Below, one piece after another: positions 1 to 11,212 of a DNA stretch of 64,000 bases (positions within the stretch are counted from its first letter, which is position 1; each line of letters begins with the position of its first letter). The stretch is from assembly GCA_028564705.1 (NCBI GenBank), contig JAPXFQ010001495.1:1-64000 (forward strand), read 5' to 3'. Under the pieces are notes generated by a model. The model did not search any database, was not told the DNA's origin, and was given only the letters and a program-made list of their open reading frames with translations. A program made the position numbers and the translations under genes. Source of the stretch: Apricaphanius iberus (taxonomy: Eukaryota > Chordata > Actinopteri > Cyprinodontiformes > Aphaniidae).

Positions 1-1187
1 TGGCAGTCTCGGGGGTCTCCGTCATCCCCTATGGGTAGCAACCTGGCAGGATTGAGAACATCACATCTCACCTCATCAACCACTTGAATAAATGGTTTAC
101 CTGTGTCTGGCCAAGCCAGAACGGGGGGGCTTTGCAGAGTTTCCTTAAGCTCCTCAAATGACCGCAAAGCCTCAGGGGTCCACTGGACAGCATCAGAGGC
201 TGTCATATTCCTGCAATGAATCAAATCAGAGAGTGGTTTTTCCAACACTGCGTAGTCCAGAATGAAATTCCGGCAATACGACATCAAACCCAAGAAAGAC
301 ACCATCTGTTTCTTGGTTACTGGTCTCTGCAACCGCTGAATAGCAGCAACTCTTTCGGAAAAAAGACATTTTGACCCCTTGGAAACCACATGACCCCTAA
401 AAATTACCTCTTATTTTGCAAACTGCAGCTTCGATAAGCTGGCTTTTTGCTCACAAGCATGCAAATACTTCAACAACTTAACATGGTCTCTCTCACACTG
501 TTCCTTAGACGGAGAAGAAATCATCAGACCATCAACAAACTGTATCAGGGCGGAGCCAAGTGATAGCTCAAGCCCTTCCAAGCTCTCCTTTAACGCCGTG
601 TTAAAAATGGTTGGAGCTTCAACGTAGCTTTGTGGAAGTCTAGTAAAGGTGAACATTTTCCCTTCAAACTCAAAAGCAAACCAAAACTGGCTGTCAGGGT
701 CCACAGGAACACTGAAGAAAGCATTACTGAGGTCCACCACTGAGAAATAAGTAGCGGAAGGGGGCACTTGCGCTAGCACAGTGCACGGATTTGGGAAACC
801 TGATGCCCTCGGCATCACAGCAGCATTTACACGTTTCAAATCCTGCACAAAACTCCATTCCTCCCCTTTTTTACTGATTTCCTTCAGTGGAAAAATCGGA
901 CTACGGACAGGTGAATCAGTACATTCAACAATGATTCCTGCTTTTAACAGCGAATCGAACACTGGTTTGATTTCCCTCTCGGCTTCTGGTTTCAACGGGT
1001 ACTGGTGTTGTACGGGTCGAAAAGAAGATTTTGGTGTTATTTTAATGGGTGTACAACCCTTAATTAACCCCACATCATGTGAATTTTTTGCCCACAAATC
1101 ATTCGGAACCCCTTTGAGCAAAGGGTGCATTTTCTGAGCCGTCGGTCGCAACTTCATCATGTAGAAAAACATGAGAAAGCATCTCAT
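1..1187 (-). pseudogene. pol: LTR-retroelement pol, reverse transcriptase part (partial, broken)
   Basis: The open frame at 411-1187 translates to a retrovirus-type reverse transcriptase: palm motifs such as VVDLSNAFFSVPVDP and a TRLPQSY segment (usually LPQGY/F) are visible. The catalytic box reads FVDG instead of the expected Y/F-x-D-D, so the second aspartate is lost. An in-frame TAA at 411-413 ends the frame. The same frame then stays coding-like to the window edge (connection region, with a WTPEALRSFEELKE-like segment), so the gene is cut by both a stop codon and the window boundary. At its start it overlaps the protease frame in a different phase, pointing to a frameshift near 1100-1120. 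Enzymatically dead. RNase H, integrase and any env would lie left of position 1. Confidence 0.85.
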
Positions 1188-2430
1188 CAGGGTCTTCAGT
1201 TAAATGAATCACCCTGGTGACATGCACGGTGGAGATGAGCGAACGTTTGTAAAGTTTAGCAGATCTGGAGTAGAGGATGGAACGGTCACTTTCAGTTCGC
1301 TCCCAATCAGAAGCTGACTGAGCGCGATGTACAAGGTCAGATACCATTTCCCACTCTACACCCTCAGGTTTAGATAGGGAAATGTATGGATCACATTTCT
1401 GGAATTGGTAGAGCGTTTTCTGTTCAGGTGTGAGACAGATGGTCACTGCTGATGTATGTGTGTCCCACAAAATAGAAGTTATGTTCAAAATGTCTGTGTC
1501 TGAGGTGAACCATGCCTGCTCATATTCTATGTCTGGTCCTGCAAAAACATGTGTTGTGCAATGTAGTTCCTCCTCTGGCATAAAAACAGAAGCTGGACTT
1601 ACCAGGTTCTGAGCAGTCTGGAGGAAAGTTTTGGTCGTGGTACCTGTTAACAGCTTCCACTGGTATTCATGTCTGAGATCATGAGGCATGTGTTTCACTG
1701 CTGTCAGGATTGGTGTCTCCTGTGCAGGAACAACTTCAATGCCTTGGGGTGACGAAAAAAGAGAAATGTTAAGCTTGCACATTAAATCTCTGCCTAATAA
1801 GTTCACAGGACATTGCTCAGAGATTAAGAATCCATGTTTAAAAGCTGGCCCATCTCCCAATTGACAACGGAGTGGGGAACTGAATCGTTCTTTCACAACC
1901 TGACCAGATGCTGAAATTGAGAAGACATGGTTCCCACTGAGTTTTGGCGATGGACGTAGAGCTGTGTGCTTCAACACAGAATGAGTTGCGCCAGAATCGA
2001 CCATGCATTCTATAGGTGTACCTGAGACAGTGAGAGACATGACAGGTAAGGCTTTGTACGCATCAGAAGTCAGTTGTGCGTACGTACCTGACAGTGGCAT
2101 TTGTTGTTGTTCTAAATGTGCAATGGCTTCTGTAATCAAAGTGTGAGGGTTAGAACTTTGATCTGAATGGTTAGTGCAGGAAGCAAGTTCTTCATTGCTG
2201 GAAATCTCATTTAAACTTGCAGCATTTTCATTGCTGCCATCACAAAAAACAATCTCTCCATCATCAACAGGTTGTTCATTACAAACAACATTTTCATCAA
2301 TAACATCATCACTAAAATCTGATTGATTGTCACTTTCAGAACATGTTTCATCATCACCTTCAGATATTTCATTACTTTCAAAGTGAACATGTGTGTCTGT
2401 GTGTGTTTGTGTGTGCGTCAGACCTCTAAA
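1099..2430 (-). pseudogene. pro: LTR-retroelement protease and pro-pol linker
   Basis: The frame encodes a retropepsin-like aspartic protease: the active-site triplet lies in CMVDSGATHSVL (about 1985-2020), and a second conserved patch reads NLLGRDLMCKL. The same frame stays open upstream of the first listed start at 2139 to about 2430, through a very acidic Asp/Glu/Ser/Asn-rich linker, so it probably had no start codon of its own and was expressed by readthrough or frameshift from gag. Downstream it leads into RT, but the phase changes near 1100-1120. The protease is well preserved compared with the RT active site. Clade is uncertain; the overall look is that of a fish endogenous retrovirus. 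Confidence 0.8.
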
Positions 2431-2493
2431 TCCAATAGCTGGTGAAATGGAGAAATCTCCTTCCCGTTCAGAAGTGGAGGTCTGCCTCTCTGA

Positions 2494-3420
2494 TCAGTCA
2501 GCATGTTCAGCTTGTTGACGTCCTCTGCGTGGACCACGACTCCGTTTCCTAGGACATTGGTCTCGCCAGTGGCCACGCCCCCCACAGGAAAAACAACGGT
2601 CATCGTCACCTGAATCTCCGTTGTAGTCCCTGTTGTAGTTGTTTTGATGGTGCCGTCTGTCTGGGGAAAAATGGCGGCGACGTCGGTTTGAGTTCATCTG
2701 CTGTTGTCTGCCTCCTCTCCGGTATTCTCGAGGACCTGTAGGCTGACGTCGGGGCGGTCCACTCCTGTAATTATTTGTGACTGCAGAATACATCGTTAAT
2801 GCTGCTTGGTGCATGTCTGTTTCCTTCTTAGACTGCAAATCGCCTTGTTTTCTGTTCAGTTGAGTCTCACAGTGAATAATATACTTGCGCAGATCAGCAT
2901 AGTTCATCCCAGTATCCAAACCAATATATTTGTCCATTACTTCAGCACGAAGGTCTGGCAGTAAAGCACTAAGCACACGGTCACAAAGCATAACCTCATA
3001 TGAAGAACCAGCGAAATCGTCTTGTTCCGGCTTCTCAAGTCCACTAAATAGTTCAAAAGATTCTCCTACCCTGTGAATAAAATCATCTGCATCCTCTCCT
3101 TGTTTTTGTTTCACAGAATGAAGTTTAGTCAAATTCGGCCTTGTCGGAAACTCTGTTTCAATGGCTTTAGAGAGTTTTGCTATCGCTGAGAAATAGTCAC
3201 GGCTTACCTCCGTTTCGTCCCCATCATCGCTACACAGGAGCTTTGCACGCAGGCCTGGTCCAGGTAAACTGTTCTTCAGCTTCGCGTAGTCCGCGGCTTT
3301 GAGTTTGCGCTTCAAAATCCGACCGATCTCCGCACCGGTGGGCTTGAACGACCAACAGAATTCTTCGAATTCCTTCGCGAAATCTCTCCCATTACCGGTA
3401 ATGGGTGGCAGGCCGGTGTA
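2494..3420 (-). pseudogene. gag: LTR-retroelement gag, capsid and nucleocapsid half
   Basis: The open frame at 2494-3315 continues in phase to the MITE border at 3420. It reads as a capsid-like helical region (FKPTGAEIGRIL near 3320) followed by a basic Arg/Gly/Gln-rich tail. The tail carries one CCHC zinc knuckle, CFSCGGRGHWRDQC (about 2575-2620), the usual mark of a nucleocapsid. It stops at about 2494, just before the acidic pro linker. The N-terminal half of gag lies at 3770-4864 on the other side of an inserted MITE. Gag is therefore physically split and cannot be made as one protein. Confidence 0.8.
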
Positions 3421-3696
3421 GTGCGAAAATCTGTTCCCCTGAAATATTCTGTTCCCCCGTTAGGTTTAGGCACTGGTTCCCGAAGAGTACGGTTGGGAAA
3501 ATAATCAGTATATGGTTAGGTAATGCTCATCCAATATTAGGATTAGAAAACGACTTAGGGTTAGGTAATTATTCTTGAATGTTAAGATTAGTAAGAAATC
3601 AACCGGTCAGCCAATCAGAAACAACAAAAGGTTAGGTAAAAAATACCACGTAACACCAGGGGGAACAGAATATTTCAGGGGAACAGCTTCTCGCAC
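3421..3696. mobile_element. 276-bp MITE with ~38-bp terminal inverted repeats
   Basis: The ends are inverted repeats of about 38 bp with only a few mismatches: GTGCGAAAATCTGTTCCCCT at 3421 and its complement ending GGGGAACAGCTTCTCGCAC at 3696. Inside are several GGTTAGG/TTAGG-type words and no coding capacity. It sits inside the retroelement gag. No clear target-site duplication was found, so the superfamily is unassigned. Confidence 0.75.
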
Positions 3697-4864
3697 AACA
3701 GGCTGTCGCGCTTCGGCACAATTTTATGTGCCAGATCGGAAAACAAGGTTGGTCCTTGTTCCAAGCCCCTCAATCATTGGTAGAGCTTGAACAATCATTA
3801 TAATCATTTTCAGTGTCTTTTACCTTGCAAGATTTACATGCGGCAGCTTGCCGTGTCGTTGGGGGTGCAGAAGATGTTTGCCGGAGCGGTTTCGTCACCC
3901 GCCATTCCACAACGCGATGGGTCGGTTTAGCATGCTCTTCCGTTATTTCCTCCAAAGGTGGAGGGAAAGGTTCATCTGCGTCCTCTGCAACCCTGTTTGT
4001 TGTTGACTCCGAAACATTCAACAGTTTTCTCAAATAGTCAATGTGGTGTTCAGCTTGATCCAATGTAGGCCTAGCTAGGGGGGATACCTTCTTTGCTCTC
4101 TGAAGCCCTGTCACCGCTGGGGCCTCTGTACGTACCATTGGGTGTCTCGGCTGCTCATCGCTGGGGCCCGCCTCTGCTTGTCCGTAATAGTCTGCTGCTA
4201 CCGTCCGTCCTGGCGTAGCTTTCGTCGGCTTGTTCATCAGAGGTGCAGAGTCCAGGTCGTCATCAACACGCTTGGCCAATCTCAAAGCTTGCAACTCTAG
4301 CAAAGATTGTGTAGGAGAAACATACGGGGGAGGTCTTGGCGTATCATTTGTAGATTTAAGTTTTGGACCAGGATCAGGAAGTGGAGGTCTGACGTCTGTG
4401 TTTGTTGTGTGTAATGGTGGGGCTGACGGCTGAGTGTCTGTGTGTGCCGGAAACTTAACAGAACGATTCCTAATCGTTTTGCGTTTTACCTCTAGTGACG
4501 CATTATCACAACGTCCAGCAATATCACCAGACATATCCAAGCCACCGCCCAACTTCATAAAGTCGGCTTTCCGCTCACAGCGAACCGCTTCATCCTTCCA
4601 AACCTCCAAGACACGCTTATGTTTTTCAAACCGTTTATATGAAGCCCCCCGCAAGTAAGCCTTAGATTGTAATCCTTCCCCCTCTAAGGTCAACTTTTTC
4701 TCTATTTTCTCAATTTCCTTAAGTTCAAGACTACCCCCGATCGGGAAACCCCATTTATTAATCCAATCGTGAACAAATTCCAAACATTCATTGCCGTACT
4801 TATCTCTCATCGAACGACAGACCGCGCTGTTGGATGCCGATTGCCTGGATTTTGCTGATCCCAT
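3697..4864 (-). pseudogene. gag: LTR-retroelement gag, matrix half
   Basis: The open frame at 3770-4864 (364 codons) starts MGSAKSRQ, a classic N-myristoylation start, followed by a compact helical region and then a long Pro/Thr-rich linker. This is the expected matrix plus linker of a retroviral gag. The frame ends at 3770, but capsid-like sequence continues in another phase immediately before the MITE, so there is at least one frameshift near 3785. The start lies about 365 bp inside the LTR, as expected for a gag leader. Family-level identity is inferred from layout (matrix, CCHC, DSGA protease, RT all in order on one strand) rather than from matrix sequence, which is rarely conserved. Confidence 0.75.
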
Positions 4865-5228
4865 TCTGTAAACAGTATGAAATACAGCGAAATCGTGATT
4901 AAATAAATTTGAACATGGGAGAGTAAAATAATATTAAAACGCCACTCAACATTTACACTGAACAAGTGTTACTCTTCGCCAGATTAATGAAAATATTGTT
5001 AGAAAAAGGAAGCCTCTCTCACCGGGTTTTGGGTTCTTCCAGGCAGCGTACGGTTGGGGTTGTGGTTCTTCCAGGCAGCGTACGGAGGTCCAAGGAGGAC
5101 CAAATCCCCGCTTCTCCGAAGATGGGAGGTCACGGGCCGGTTGCTGATCCCGGGTCGTCCAGACAACTTGGTTCTCCCTTGGAATCCGATCCGCCGCTGG
5201 ACGCCGAAAAACGTTTGGGCGCCAAGAA
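4865..5228 (-). other. retroelement leader (untranslated) with 22-bp direct repeat
   Basis: This is the stretch between LTR and gag start. It holds a perfect 22-bp direct repeat (5032-5053 and 5064-5085, GGTTCTTCCAGGCAGCGTAC plus GG). ORFs here are short and unconvincing. Confidence 0.6.
5211..5224 (-). promoter_or_regulatory. primer binding site, Lys-tRNA type
   Basis: Reading the minus strand, the LTR ends in CA, then four bases (TTCT), then TGGCGCCCAAACG. TGGCGCCC is the start of primer sites that pair with the 3' end of lysine tRNAs; the following bases only partly match. Confidence 0.6.
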
Positions 5229-5737
5229 TGTAATGGCATTTAAGACTCTTAATAAAGATGAGAGAGATTCCTTTATGAGTTTGGAGGTTTTAATAAAAGT
5301 TGAATTGATCATACAGGAGAACAGCACAGATCACAGTGAATGCTGAATGCTGCCCCCTCCTAACTCCCTTCTACCTACTACCCCACTACCTAACAAGCTC
5401 ATATGAAAATAAGTATTTATAAAATTCAGCAACCTTGTCTCTATAACTTTGAAGACAAAACTATTAATCTCAGGGTGGGAATATCTCCGGATGAAGACAT
5501 CTGGCTCTTTAGCTGTGAATAAGTGACTTTTGACATATACAAAACAATGGCAATAGCTTGGGTTATATGTAACACAATAAGAGAAACTCTCAAAACTAAG
5601 TTTGTAAGAAGAATCAATATTTTCTCAGGCAGTGATGTCTTCTCTAACCTCGAACTCAACACCTGTTGTCTGGCTCCTCTGCTCTCAGTGTTAATAATAC
5701 TAAAGGATTAATCATAATAATAAATTTCTCGATCACA
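5229..5737 (-). repeat. LTR of the retroelement (5' LTR, 509 bp)
   Basis: In retroelement orientation it begins TGTGATCGAG (5737) and ends ATTACA (5229), i.e. TG...CA. A second copy of the whole sequence, with small changes, occurs alone at 53859-54380, which fixes both borders. A TATAAATA box lies on the minus strand near 5410-5420 and an ATTAAA signal near 5290. The primer site lies just inside it. The partner 3' LTR would be left of the window. Short ORFs inside it are incidental. Confidence 0.85.
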
Positions 5738-6242
5738 TTTCAATGCATAGATTTATTTAACAGAGGAAAACTGTTATGTTGGTCATTCAAATCATAAGCA
5801 TAAGACGAAAACAGACCAACAGTTAGAAAAATCCGATTGTGCTAACTTTACACCTGCAGAAATTGCACAAGTTAAAAAGTCATCATGGTTAAAAGCGAAG
5901 AGCCCTGAGCCAGAGCGTACACAATGAAATGTTTTTTACTTTACAATTTCAAAATAATTCACCAACAAATACTTCAAGCTTCCATGTAGGCAAGGTGGAC
6001 TGAGTGATACACAACAGATACTTGAGAATTAAATGATATTTTAGGCATTTAGTCCTAAAAGTTAGAGAAGCTGTATGAGCTTTTTCCTCTGTAATATTGA
6101 TATTTTTTAAAATATTTTTTCTCAGATTTGAAGGTAAGACAGCATCTGTAGTTTTAAAAAGGATAAACTATTAAAAGAGGGTTGAACCAGTTTGTCTGAA
6201 CAACCTTTGATGTGAACAAAACACATTTCGGTTTATCACATC
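5738..6242. other. no feature recognised
   Basis: AT-rich sequence between the LTR and a Tc1 element. No reading frame, repeat or terminal motif was recognised. Confidence 0.5.
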
Positions 6243-6244
6243 TA

Positions 6245-7623
6245 CAGTCGTGGCCAAAAGTTTTGAGAATTACATAAATATTGGAAATTGGAAAAGTTTC
6301 TGCTTAAGTTAGCAATTTGCATATACTCCAGAATGTTATGAACAGTGATCAGATGAATTGCATAGTCCTTCTTTGCCATGAAAATTCTACTGCATTTCAT
6401 TGCTGTCATTAAAGGACCTGCTGAGATCATTTCAGTAATCGTCTTGTTAACTCGGGTGAGAATGTTGACGAGCACAAGGCTCGAAATCATTATATCAGTC
6501 TGATTGGGTTAGAATGGCAGACTTAACATGTTAAAAGGAGGGTGATGCTTGAAATCATTGTTCTTCTATTGTTAACCATGGTGACCTGCAAAGAAACACG
6601 TGCAGTCATCATTGCGTTGCATAAAAATGGCTTCTCAAGCAAGGATATTGTGGCTACTAAGATTGCACCTAAATCAACAATTTAAAGGATTATCAAGAAC
6701 TTCAAGGAAAGAGGTTCACTTCTTGTTAAGAAGGCTTCAGGGCGTCCAAGAAAGTCCAGCAAGCGCCAGGATCGTCTCCTAAAGAAGATTTAGTTGCGGG
6801 ATCAGAGTGTCACCAGTGCAGAGCTTGCTCAGGAAAGGCAGAAGGCAGGTGTGGGCACATCTGCACGCACAGTGAGGCGAAGAGTTTTGGATGATGACCT
6901 GGTGTCAAGAAGGGCAGCAAAGAAGCCACTTCTCTCCAAAAAAAACATCAGGGAAAGATTGATGTTCTGCAGAAAGTTTGGTGAATGGACTGCTGAGGAC
7001 TGGGGCAAAGTCAGATTCTCCCATGATGCATCATTCTGATTGTTTGGGGCATCTGGAGAAAAGCTTGTCCTGAGAAGAAAAGGTGAGCACTACCATCAGT
7101 CCTGTGTCATGCCAACAGTAAAGCATCCTGAGACCATTCATGTGTGGGGTTGCTTCTCATCCAAGGGAATGGGCTCACTTACAATTTTGCCCAAAAACAC
7201 AGCCATGAACAAAGAATGGTACCAAAACGCCCTCCAACAGCAACTTCTTACAAAAATCTACTCCCCAGATCTTAATCCCATTGAGAACTTGTGGTCAATC
7301 CTCAAAAAAACCCCACTAATTCTGACAAACTCCAAGAAGTGGTTATGAAAGAATGGGTTGCTATCAGTCAGGATTTGGCTCAGAAGTTGATTGAGCGCAT
7401 GCCCGGTCGAATTGCAGAGGACCTGAAAAAGAAGGGCCAACACTGTAAATACTTACTCTTTGCATAAATGTCATGTAATTGTCGATAAAAGCCTTTGAAA
7501 TGTATGAAGTAGTTGTAATTATATTTCGTGACATCACAGAAACAACTGAAACAAAGATCTAAAAGCAGCAAACTTTGTGAAAACTAATATTTGTGTCATT
7601 CTCAAAACTTTTGGCCACAACTG
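6245..7623 (+). mobile_element. Tc1-like DNA transposon (1.38 kb, inactive)
   Basis: The ends are inverted repeats: CAGTCGTGGCCAAAAGTTTT at 6245 and its near-complement AAAACTTTTGGCCACAACTG ending at 7623. Both are flanked by TA (6243-6244, 7624-7625), the standard Tc1/mariner target. A degenerate transposase lies inside on the plus strand. Confidence 0.9.
6578..7467 (+). pseudogene. Tc1-like transposase, degenerate
   Basis: The frame starts at ATG 6578 (MVTCKETRAV) with a paired-like DNA-binding region and ends at TAA 7465-7467. In-frame stops occur near 6791 and 7037. The first catalytic motif reads FSHDASF where FSDE is expected, so that aspartate is replaced. A deletion in the second half removes the QQDN region with the second catalytic aspartate: the text jumps from LLTKI to YSPDLNPIENLW. 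Only the NPIEN glutamate survives. The normal length for the family is about 340 codons. It cannot be functional. Confidence 0.85.
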
Positions 7624-7733
7624 TACACCGAAACACTGGTTCTCCAGCTGATTGCCTCTCAATTTGCCAATACTAAAATGTTTCCGCTGCAAAGATATGC
7701 AGGCATGAGCCACAAAATGGTTTGGAGCAGTTT

Positions 7734-8018
7734 TCACAGCACTATTGAGAGCAGATGGTACCCGTCCTCAATTTCATCCGTTTGATTCTCTTGTTCCATG
7801 GTGGAAATCCGGGTTTCACTGAAAAGAGGAGAGTATTTTTCTGTAGCCAAGGTGGGATTTTTGTCCAGAGTTGTAGAAGTTGATTTATCGCATGTTGTCA
7901 TGGAGGGGATTCCAATGGACAATTCAAAAAATTGAACGCACAAATCCCGAACTTGTTCATCCTTTTGAATTTTAACTCTCTTTCTGTCCACGGGTGATAG
8001 AGAATTCCTCCTTAACAT
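7734..8018 (-). CDS. unrecognised 94-codon ORF, possible first coding exon
   Basis: The ORF begins MLRRNSLSPVDRKRV and is rich in Lys, Asp and Ser; no known domain was recognised. It starts 14 bases downstream (minus strand) of a possible splice acceptor TAGCAG at about 8031. It lies downstream of a TATA/CCAAT-like cluster (8379-8443) and a good donor at 8245-8246. It could be a first coding exon of a host gene whose further exons are not visible. It could equally be a chance ORF, since no clear donor ends it (the best is GGTACC near 7760). Confidence 0.25.
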   Translation of the reverse strand: MLRRNSLSPVDRKRVKIQKDEQVRDLCVQFFELSIGIPSMTTCDKSTSTTLDKNPTLATEKYSPLFSETRISTMEQENQTDEIEDGYHLLSIVL

Positions 8019-8244
8019 GGTTGTATTTTGCTGCTACTTAAGGTGTTGGTACTCGATCCAATGAATGGTGCAGATGATGTGATGAGACAAGCTTGACAAA
8101 GAAACAGTCTTCAAGATTTCTGAGTAGTGTTTAGCGGACCTAATTTCATGGAAGACTGGAAGCATTGGTTAGAGACCCGAATAGGGAAAGATTAACAGAT
8201 TGTGCTGATAAACACACAGATGTTAAAATGTGGAAGCTATTCTT

Positions 8245-8450
8245 ACCTGTAGATATGGTACAGGTTAGATGAGTTTCTCAGACCAATGTCAGGATAAAAA
8301 CACCGGATGAAAGGAGATTACATTCTACATGGGATTTTAGAAGAATGACCAAAGTAGGAGGTCCATAGGTCGTGTGTGTCTTATACTGAGGTCCGCCCCA
8401 GAGACAGGTGGGCGGTGTATTCAGATGAGATAAGATAGCCAATCACAACA
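8245..8450 (-). promoter_or_regulatory. candidate TATA/GC-box/CCAAT promoter and 5' splice site
   Basis: On the minus strand, in order, are ATTGG (inverted CCAAT, 8439-8443), TTATC (GATA-type, about 8430), GGGGCGG (8392-8398), TATAAG (8379-8384) and, 130 bases on, a strong donor CTACAG|GTAAGA at 8247/8246. The spacing suits a short untranslated first exon from about 8350 to 8247. This is motif reading only. Confidence 0.3.
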
Positions 8451-8451
8451 C

Positions 8452-10275
8452 AGTATCGGTGTTTCATCAATGACAGATGTAATGGTAGGTTCAGAGAGGG
8501 GGCGCACTTCTTGCAATGCGGTAACTTTCTCAGTTCAAGGTCTAAAATGTTGGATTTGGTCCTAATCTCTTAAAGATGGAGTAACAGAGCATCTGTAACA
8601 CTGAAAGGATGAGTATCTGTGAGTTTCTAGCGGAGGAAAACATTTGATAAATATCCTGACTCGACTCTGTAGGACTTTTCAGGCAGTCTTTGGTGGATTT
8701 ACTGCTATGTTTTGGGTTATTGTGGTGGTGTGTTTCCAAGACAGAATTCAAAATCCCTGATATATAACCACTTAAACATTTAAAAACGGCTTCAGATAAA
8801 AGCTTAAAATTTCAATTGAGAGTGAAATAGAATTTATTTAAAGCCCCTTTTAGATGTATGTGAACAATGTTTTTCACCAGTGTCCTGGTCATAAATCTGC
8901 TGGGGAGGCATTTATCACTATTACTAAAGCCGACCTGTCACTTATAGAAAGTTTACATCTTTCAAAAGTCTGGATAAATTAGATTATGTTTATTCAAGGG
9001 GAGTTGTTTTAGAAACAGGTGTCAGGACAGGATTTCCAGCTGCTGCTACAGCGTGAATAATCAGGTGCTGATAGCGGTTTGGGACATCTGTATCAGAACA
9101 CAAAAACAATATAATGCAGACGATCTTAAAATACGCAAACCTCACATTTTTTAAAATGAACATTCTATAAATAAAAAAAAATATGTGAACACAATTTAAA
9201 ATAAATGGTGCATATTTTTTTCAGAAAAATGAATGTCTCCTTGCGCATGCCCTCTAGTCAATGGTTAGGATACTAATTAATTCCTAGTTACTTTGAGTAT
9301 TATAATTGCCACTCACTGATCTGTCTTGGTATGGCTGTAGTATCCGTAGTCTCAGATTGCTATACAAGTAATACCTGTGCAGGTAAGTGACTAGTTAAAA
9401 GCAGGGATGTATTCCTGAACAGGCCTACCTGGCCCAAGTTCCCAAGAGATCTGCTGCTCTACACATAAATGCTTCTGTAATATAGGCTTGTATTGGGTTT
9501 GTTCATCTCATGTCAAAATGTCCATTTATATCCACAAAAGTCATCAGAATCTTTAATGCAATTGGTTATTTATCAAAACGTTCTCCCAGGGGAGCACACC
9601 CCTGGATCTCTCTTAACATTACGTTTATCAGGACATATATCTTGGTTTAGGGGTCTCCCAGGGAAAAAGGTTCAGGCTCAGGATTTTTTTTCTATAACCC
9701 CTGGATATTGTTAATAGATGTGTTGTGAAGAATAATGTAGATGTAAAATCATGGTGAAATAACATTACGTTTTGAAGCAAGTTTTTCACTGAATTGGATT
9801 TTCTAAAATAAAAATACTCTGAATTACAAGGCTTTATAGAACACTGTGCTGCTGTAGATTAAATGTGTACGGTTAAATTAACATGATTATTATAATAATA
9901 GGTCGTGATAGGTTGTGGGGGCTGGTGGAATTTGGGGCTACGACTATGATGGCTAGATATTATGTTTGTCAAATGATCAATTTTTTAAAAATCGAATTAA
10001 TTACAGGGTAGCTGTGAATTAATCATGACAAATAAACAATCCTGATTAAGACTAAAAAGACTACAGTTTTCTGTGTAAATAAAGGGACAAATCCAATTGC
10101 CATTTCTCTTTTATTTAAATTAAATAAAGGCGAGATTAATATATTTATTTTTTTAACCCCACAATCACATTCACACGTGACCCTTTTAAACTAAGGCCAA
10201 ATAACTGGCTAACATTTTCTGTATGTAAAACTGACAGTTTCTTATTAATGTTGGACAACCCTGATCTTCCTATAG
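8452..10275. other. no feature recognised
   Basis: AT-rich unique-looking sequence. The short ORFs at 8542-8751 and 9493-9714 show no recognisable motif and were not called. Confidence 0.5.
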
Positions 10276-10309
10276 GATAGTCCTATGAAGTCCTCTTCAT
10301 AGGACTATC
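10276..10309. repeat. perfect 15-bp hairpin
   Basis: GATAGTCCTATGAAG (10276-10290), loop TCCT, then the exact complement CTTCATAGGACTATC (10295-10309). Confidence 0.85.
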
Positions 10310-10395
10310 TTACTACAACAGAATGATTTCAGTCAGAGGCTTCAACAGTTTTGCTAGAACAGACTGCTACTTTAGAGGAGGAAACACTGAGCTGT
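10291..10395 (+). mobile_element. degenerate Rex1 LINE 3' fragment
   Basis: The sequence follows the Rex1 3' coding end seen at 17712-17830 (CTTCATGGGACT...TTCAGTCGGAGGCTTC...) with many substitutions, e.g. TTTCAGTCAGAGGCTTCAAC here. It is short and old. Confidence 0.45.
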
Positions 10396-11210
10396 CTATA
10401 GAGGTTCTGGTTCAGACTGGGATCACTCTGTTCATACTGGGAGAACCTGCCAGAGCTCCACTTAAAGCCATTCAGAGTATGAGAAGATATGGCGGAGAAA
10501 AGGCTATATAGGTGATATTTCTGCTGTTCTTTATTATTTCCACACATCTGCTGATACAGGTTTGGGTGATATAAATGTGAGGAGGGAGATGATATGTGTG
10601 ATCTTAAATAAAAAATAAGAGTAAAAGAAAGGTTAGGTAGAAATAACCAAATAACCATATATGAATAAACTTAAAATGTGGCTATTAGCAGCTGTGTTAA
10701 ATATTAAATAAATCAAATGTAATATAAACTTAGTAATCAAATTTCATGATTTTCCATTTTTCAAAAAGTAAAATAACAGCAGATAAAAGTATCCCGTACA
10801 TCAATGTAAACATTAGGAATACATGCTCTTACTGTGCAGTAGCAGTGTCTACACAGTTACCTCAGCTAAGGAGTTAGTACTAAATTAAATCTGAAAACAT
10901 CACTTTAACTGAATAATCTGCATTTTTAACGCAGCAGTAACTCACTATGAAATGTACCGAAGCTATGTAGTGACTCAACATGCATAAATCAACATGACTT
11001 TTACTTTCGTTTTACTGCTGATCAATCTTGATATTTGAATGAAAATATCAGAGATGTTTTACCTCAAGCTTCTCTTGCTATGTTTTGTTCTCAAACACAA
11101 TTGTTTTGAATGATATAAGTGAATTATTTTCTCTTTCCCCATTTTGCGTCTCCAACTCCCGTGGTTTGACCCGTCCATCAGCCGTATTGTATAACAGATG
11201 TCGGTGGCAT
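10396..11210. other. no feature recognised
   Basis: AT-rich sequence. The ORF at 10329-10658 (minus) and the start of the 11085-11483 ORF are not supported by any motif. Confidence 0.5.
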
Positions 11211-11212
11211 TG

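Noticed and set aside
781..1137. 118-codon plus-strand ORF
   Set aside because: It is the antisense shadow of the retroelement RT frame; no motif of its own.
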